Shown here: positions 5,587-7,254 of the stretch, in pieces
Position numbering within the stretch: position 1 is the first letter of the stretch
Layout: the number at the start of each line of letters is the position of its first letter
Origin: Methanosarcinaceae archaeon
Lineage (GTDB): Archaea; Halobacteriota; Methanosarcinia; Methanosarcinales; Methanosarcinaceae
Assembly (NCBI GenBank): GCA_016926455.1
Contig: JAFGOO010000225.1
Location: 1-7,254 of the forward strand
Length of the DNA: 7,254 nt
Direction of reading: 5' to 3'
Notes under the pieces: model-generated
Told to the model about the DNA's origin: nothing
Seen by the model: the letters and a program-made list of their open reading frames with translations, nothing else
The model's database searches: none
Program-made: the position numbers and the translations under genes

Positions 5587-6891
5587 TCACGCACCTCTCT
5601 TAATTTCACGCACCTTTTGAATCAGGTCGCTTGTAATCTCCTCATCGGTCTTGAACTTAGTATCAATCAGTTTTTTCATTCTTAGGGATATGCCATCCAT
5701 CCTGTATGCCGTACCTTCAGCTTCAACCCCTACAACAGCTGCAGGGAAAACCACATCTGCAACTTCCGTAGTGGGGTTTGCATAGGGGTCTATCTGGATA
5801 ACAGGGATCTTGGCTAGATATTTTATTGAATCCTGCGGGAAGTGTGCACCGGCATCTGCAGCCGCGATGATTGCAGCGTCAACATCTCCTCTTGTCAGCA
5901 CATCGTTAGCACCCGTTTCTCCGGGGTTATAATACGCTGTCCCGCGAGTAAAATCTATAGCCATGGGGAACCCGGTTTCCCAAGTTGCAACCTGCCCGAA
6001 TCCGGTAACGTTGTAATGACCTCGCATTCCGATCATCACAGATTTTGAATGCTGGTTCAGGTCAGATATCAGTGATGAAACCATGTCACCGTTCTTGTAT
6101 TTGGATCTGGACTGTGTTACACCCATACCGTAGAAAATGCAGCTGAATTTTGCATCTTTTAGCATATTTGCAACTTCGATAATATCCTCTTTCGGAACTC
6201 CCGCCACTTTATCAGGTATTACATCTTCATGACCATTCACAGCCGAACGGATAGCCGAAAGATACAGATAATCGGTTCCAGGTTCGAGCTGCACATATTT
6301 ATCCGCCAGTTTTGCGGTGTCGGTCTTGCGCACATCAATGACTACCATTTTTGTGTCCTTGCGTCCTTTTTGCCTGAAGGAACCTGTTGAGAACGGGGAG
6401 TACCTACTCATATGTCTCGGGTGAGCATGTGCAGGATTGCAACCCCAGAATACCATCAAATCAGCCCGGTTCTTAACCACACCAAGTGTTGCAGCTGGTC
6501 CTCCTTTCTCCTGCACTGCCAGTGCGGATGGACCGTGACACACGTTTGCGGTAGAGTCAAAAAGAGATTTCGTTTCCTCTGCCAGTTGAATTGCCTTGCT
6601 TATGGCTTCGCATGAGGTTGAACACCAGCCATAGGATAATGTTCTCTTTGAGTTGGCTAGGATTTTCCCTGCTTCTTCGATTGCTTCTTCATACGACACA
6701 TCAACTAGTTCACCGTTTTTACGGATCATTGGTGATTCGATTCGGTCGTGAAGGAACATTCCTACGAACTTGTTGCGCCCCAGTATACACGCGCGCTCAA
6801 CACTTGTAATTTTATTATCTTCAACCGTTACTGTAATGTCGTCGCACAGCGACCCACAGAGTGAGCATATTGCATCTGTTATAACTGCCAT
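5587..6891 (-). CDS. fwdB: Formylmethanofuran dehydrogenase subunit B (Mo/W-pterin catalytic subunit)
   Basis: FwdB is the formate-dehydrogenase-like catalytic subunit that reduces CO2 to formate at a Mo- or W-bispyranopterin site (family knowledge). The N-terminus carries the 4Fe-4S ligands C9-x2-C12-x3-C16 and C35. C118 in NVCHGPS, followed by H119, is at the known metal-ligand position, so this is the cysteine form rather than the selenocysteine form seen in some methanogens. Pterin-binding segments of the molybdopterin oxidoreductase fold follow (FWGCNPAHAHPRH, VVIDVRKTDTA, IDPYANPTTEVADVVFP). Length is 434 residues, normal for FwdB, which lacks the separate C-terminal pterin domain supplied by FwdD. 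The ATG has GAGG (6901-6898) 6 nt upstream. It begins 18 nt after fwdD and ends one base before the fwdA start. The metal cannot be decided from these motifs. Confidence 0.96.
   Translation of the reverse strand: MAVITDAICSLCGSLCDDITVTVEDNKITSVERACILGRNKFVGMFLHDRIESPMIRKNGELVDVSYEEAIEEAGKILANSKRTLSYGWCSTSCEAISKAIQLAEETKSLFDSTANVCHGPSALAVQEKGGPAATLGVVKNRADLMVFWGCNPAHAHPRHMSRYSPFSTGSFRQKGRKDTKMVVIDVRKTDTAKLADKYVQLEPGTDYLYLSAIRSAVNGHEDVIPDKVAGVPKEDIIEVANMLKDAKFSCIFYGMGVTQSRSKYKNGDMVSSLISDLNQHSKSVMIGMRGHYNVTGFGQVATWETGFPMAIDFTRGTAYYNPGETGANDVLTRGDVDAAIIAAADAGAHFPQDSIKYLAKIPVIQIDPYANPTTEVADVVFPAAVVGVEAEGTAYRMDGISLRMKKLIDTKFKTDEEITSDLIQKVREIKRGA
5592..5597 (-). promoter_or_regulatory. Shine-Dalgarno site of fwdA (sets the start)
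   Basis: GAGGTG on the minus strand matches the archaeal 16S anti-Shine-Dalgarno sequence and lies 6 nt before the ATG at 5585. It overlaps the last codons of fwdB, which suggests translational coupling and argues against the upstream in-frame ATG at 5609. Confidence 0.8.
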
Positions 6892-6909
6892 TGTATTCCT
6901 CTCCTATTT

Positions 6910-7254
6910 TTACTCATAGTATTTTTTCATAAGTGATTTCATATCAAGTGGCTTCTCACCTGTTGGTTCGATCTGTGAAGGCACACCTTTAAATCCAGGC
7001 ATACCGCATCCGTGGGTGTCGGGACTTAAAACAGCGTTTGCCCATGGTCCCATCGGAATGAATGCCAGATTGTCCGGGTTCCCATCGCATGTTTTTGCGA
7101 ACACAACGACGTCACCGAATGCAGTCTTGACTTTAAGACTGTCCCCATCCGAGACTCCTAGTTTACTCAAGTCACTTGAGTTGAGTTCGCAATATGCACA
7201 TGCGTCAAAATACTCTTTATGAGTCTTTGCTTCCAGGTGCGCTCCCTGGTAAGC
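6910..7254 (-). CDS. fwdD: Formylmethanofuran dehydrogenase subunit D, 5' end beyond window
   Basis: FwdD is the small molydopterin-dinucleotide-binding subunit that completes the pterin site of FwdB. The frame stays open to the window edge, giving 114 visible residues beginning AYQGAHLEAKTHKEYFDACAY in part. An apparent start at 7170 is an internal TTG and is not real. The visible region has the double-psi beta-barrel signature of this domain: LGVSDGDSLKVKTAFGDVVV, then AFIPMGPWANAVLSPDT and HGCGMPGFKGV, the loop that contacts the pterin dinucleotide. FwdD is usually about 130 residues, so roughly 15-20 N-terminal residues are missing. The stop lies 18 nt before fwdB. It is the first visible gene of the operon; the promoter, and any further upstream genes such as the ferredoxin-like fwdF/fwdG or fwdE, would be outside. 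Confidence 0.93.
   Translation of the reverse strand, partial: AYQGAHLEAKTHKEYFDACAYCELNSSDLSKLGVSDGDSLKVKTAFGDVVVFAKTCDGNPDNLAFIPMGPWANAVLSPDTHGCGMPGFKGVPSQIEPTGEKPLDMKSLMKKYYE

Noticed and set aside
7016..7222. Plus-strand 68-residue frame at the window end
   Set aside because: It is antisense to the well-conserved fwdD.

Overview
The window comes from a methanogenic archaeon, most likely in the Methanosarcinaceae (a Methanolobus/Methanococcoides-type organism; genus is a guess). Three things point there: a DUF1608-type S-layer protein with a PGF-CTERM archaeosortase tail, a complete run of formylmethanofuran dehydrogenase genes in the order fwdD-B-A-C, and archaeal GGAGGTGAT-type ribosome binding sites. 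From memory, Methanosarcina acetivorans also has a major S-layer gene close to an fwdCABD cluster, so the neighbourhood itself looks ancestral.

Layout. 1-505 (+): 3' end of an S-layer glycoprotein gene with an eight-unit glutamate-rich repeat before the membrane anchor, followed by a hairpin/T-tract terminator. 623-1171 (+): small secreted lipoprotein of unknown function. 1172-1350: noncoding, with two stem-loops. About 1351-2921 (-): an IS110-family insertion sequence whose DEDD transposase is split by a frameshift near 2340-2375. Its noncoding ends carry matched subterminal inverted repeats, a composite palindrome just after the transposase stop, and a structured upstream leader that is a candidate bridge (guide) RNA. 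2922-3110: chromosomal flank and the operon's 3' end. 3111-7254 (-): fwdC, fwdA, fwdB and the 3' part of fwdD, very tightly packed and evidently cotranscribed; fwdD and the promoter continue beyond the window.

How the genes work together. FwdB/FwdD form the Mo/W-bispyranopterin formate dehydrogenase unit. FwdA is the binuclear-metal amidohydrolase that condenses formate with methanofuran, and FwdC is the beta-helical scaffold. Together they interconvert CO2 and formyl-methanofuran, the first step of CO2-reducing methanogenesis and the last oxidative step when methyl groups are oxidised. The S-layer and lipoprotein genes concern the cell envelope and converge on the fwd operon. The insertion sequence sits in the space between these convergent units, where it breaks no host gene.

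The most interesting part is the insertion sequence's noncoding DNA. The upstream leader can fold into a closed multi-hairpin RNA, shares a 9-nt word with the proposed left end, and overlaps the transposase ribosome binding site. These are readings by eye, with no folding or database search.
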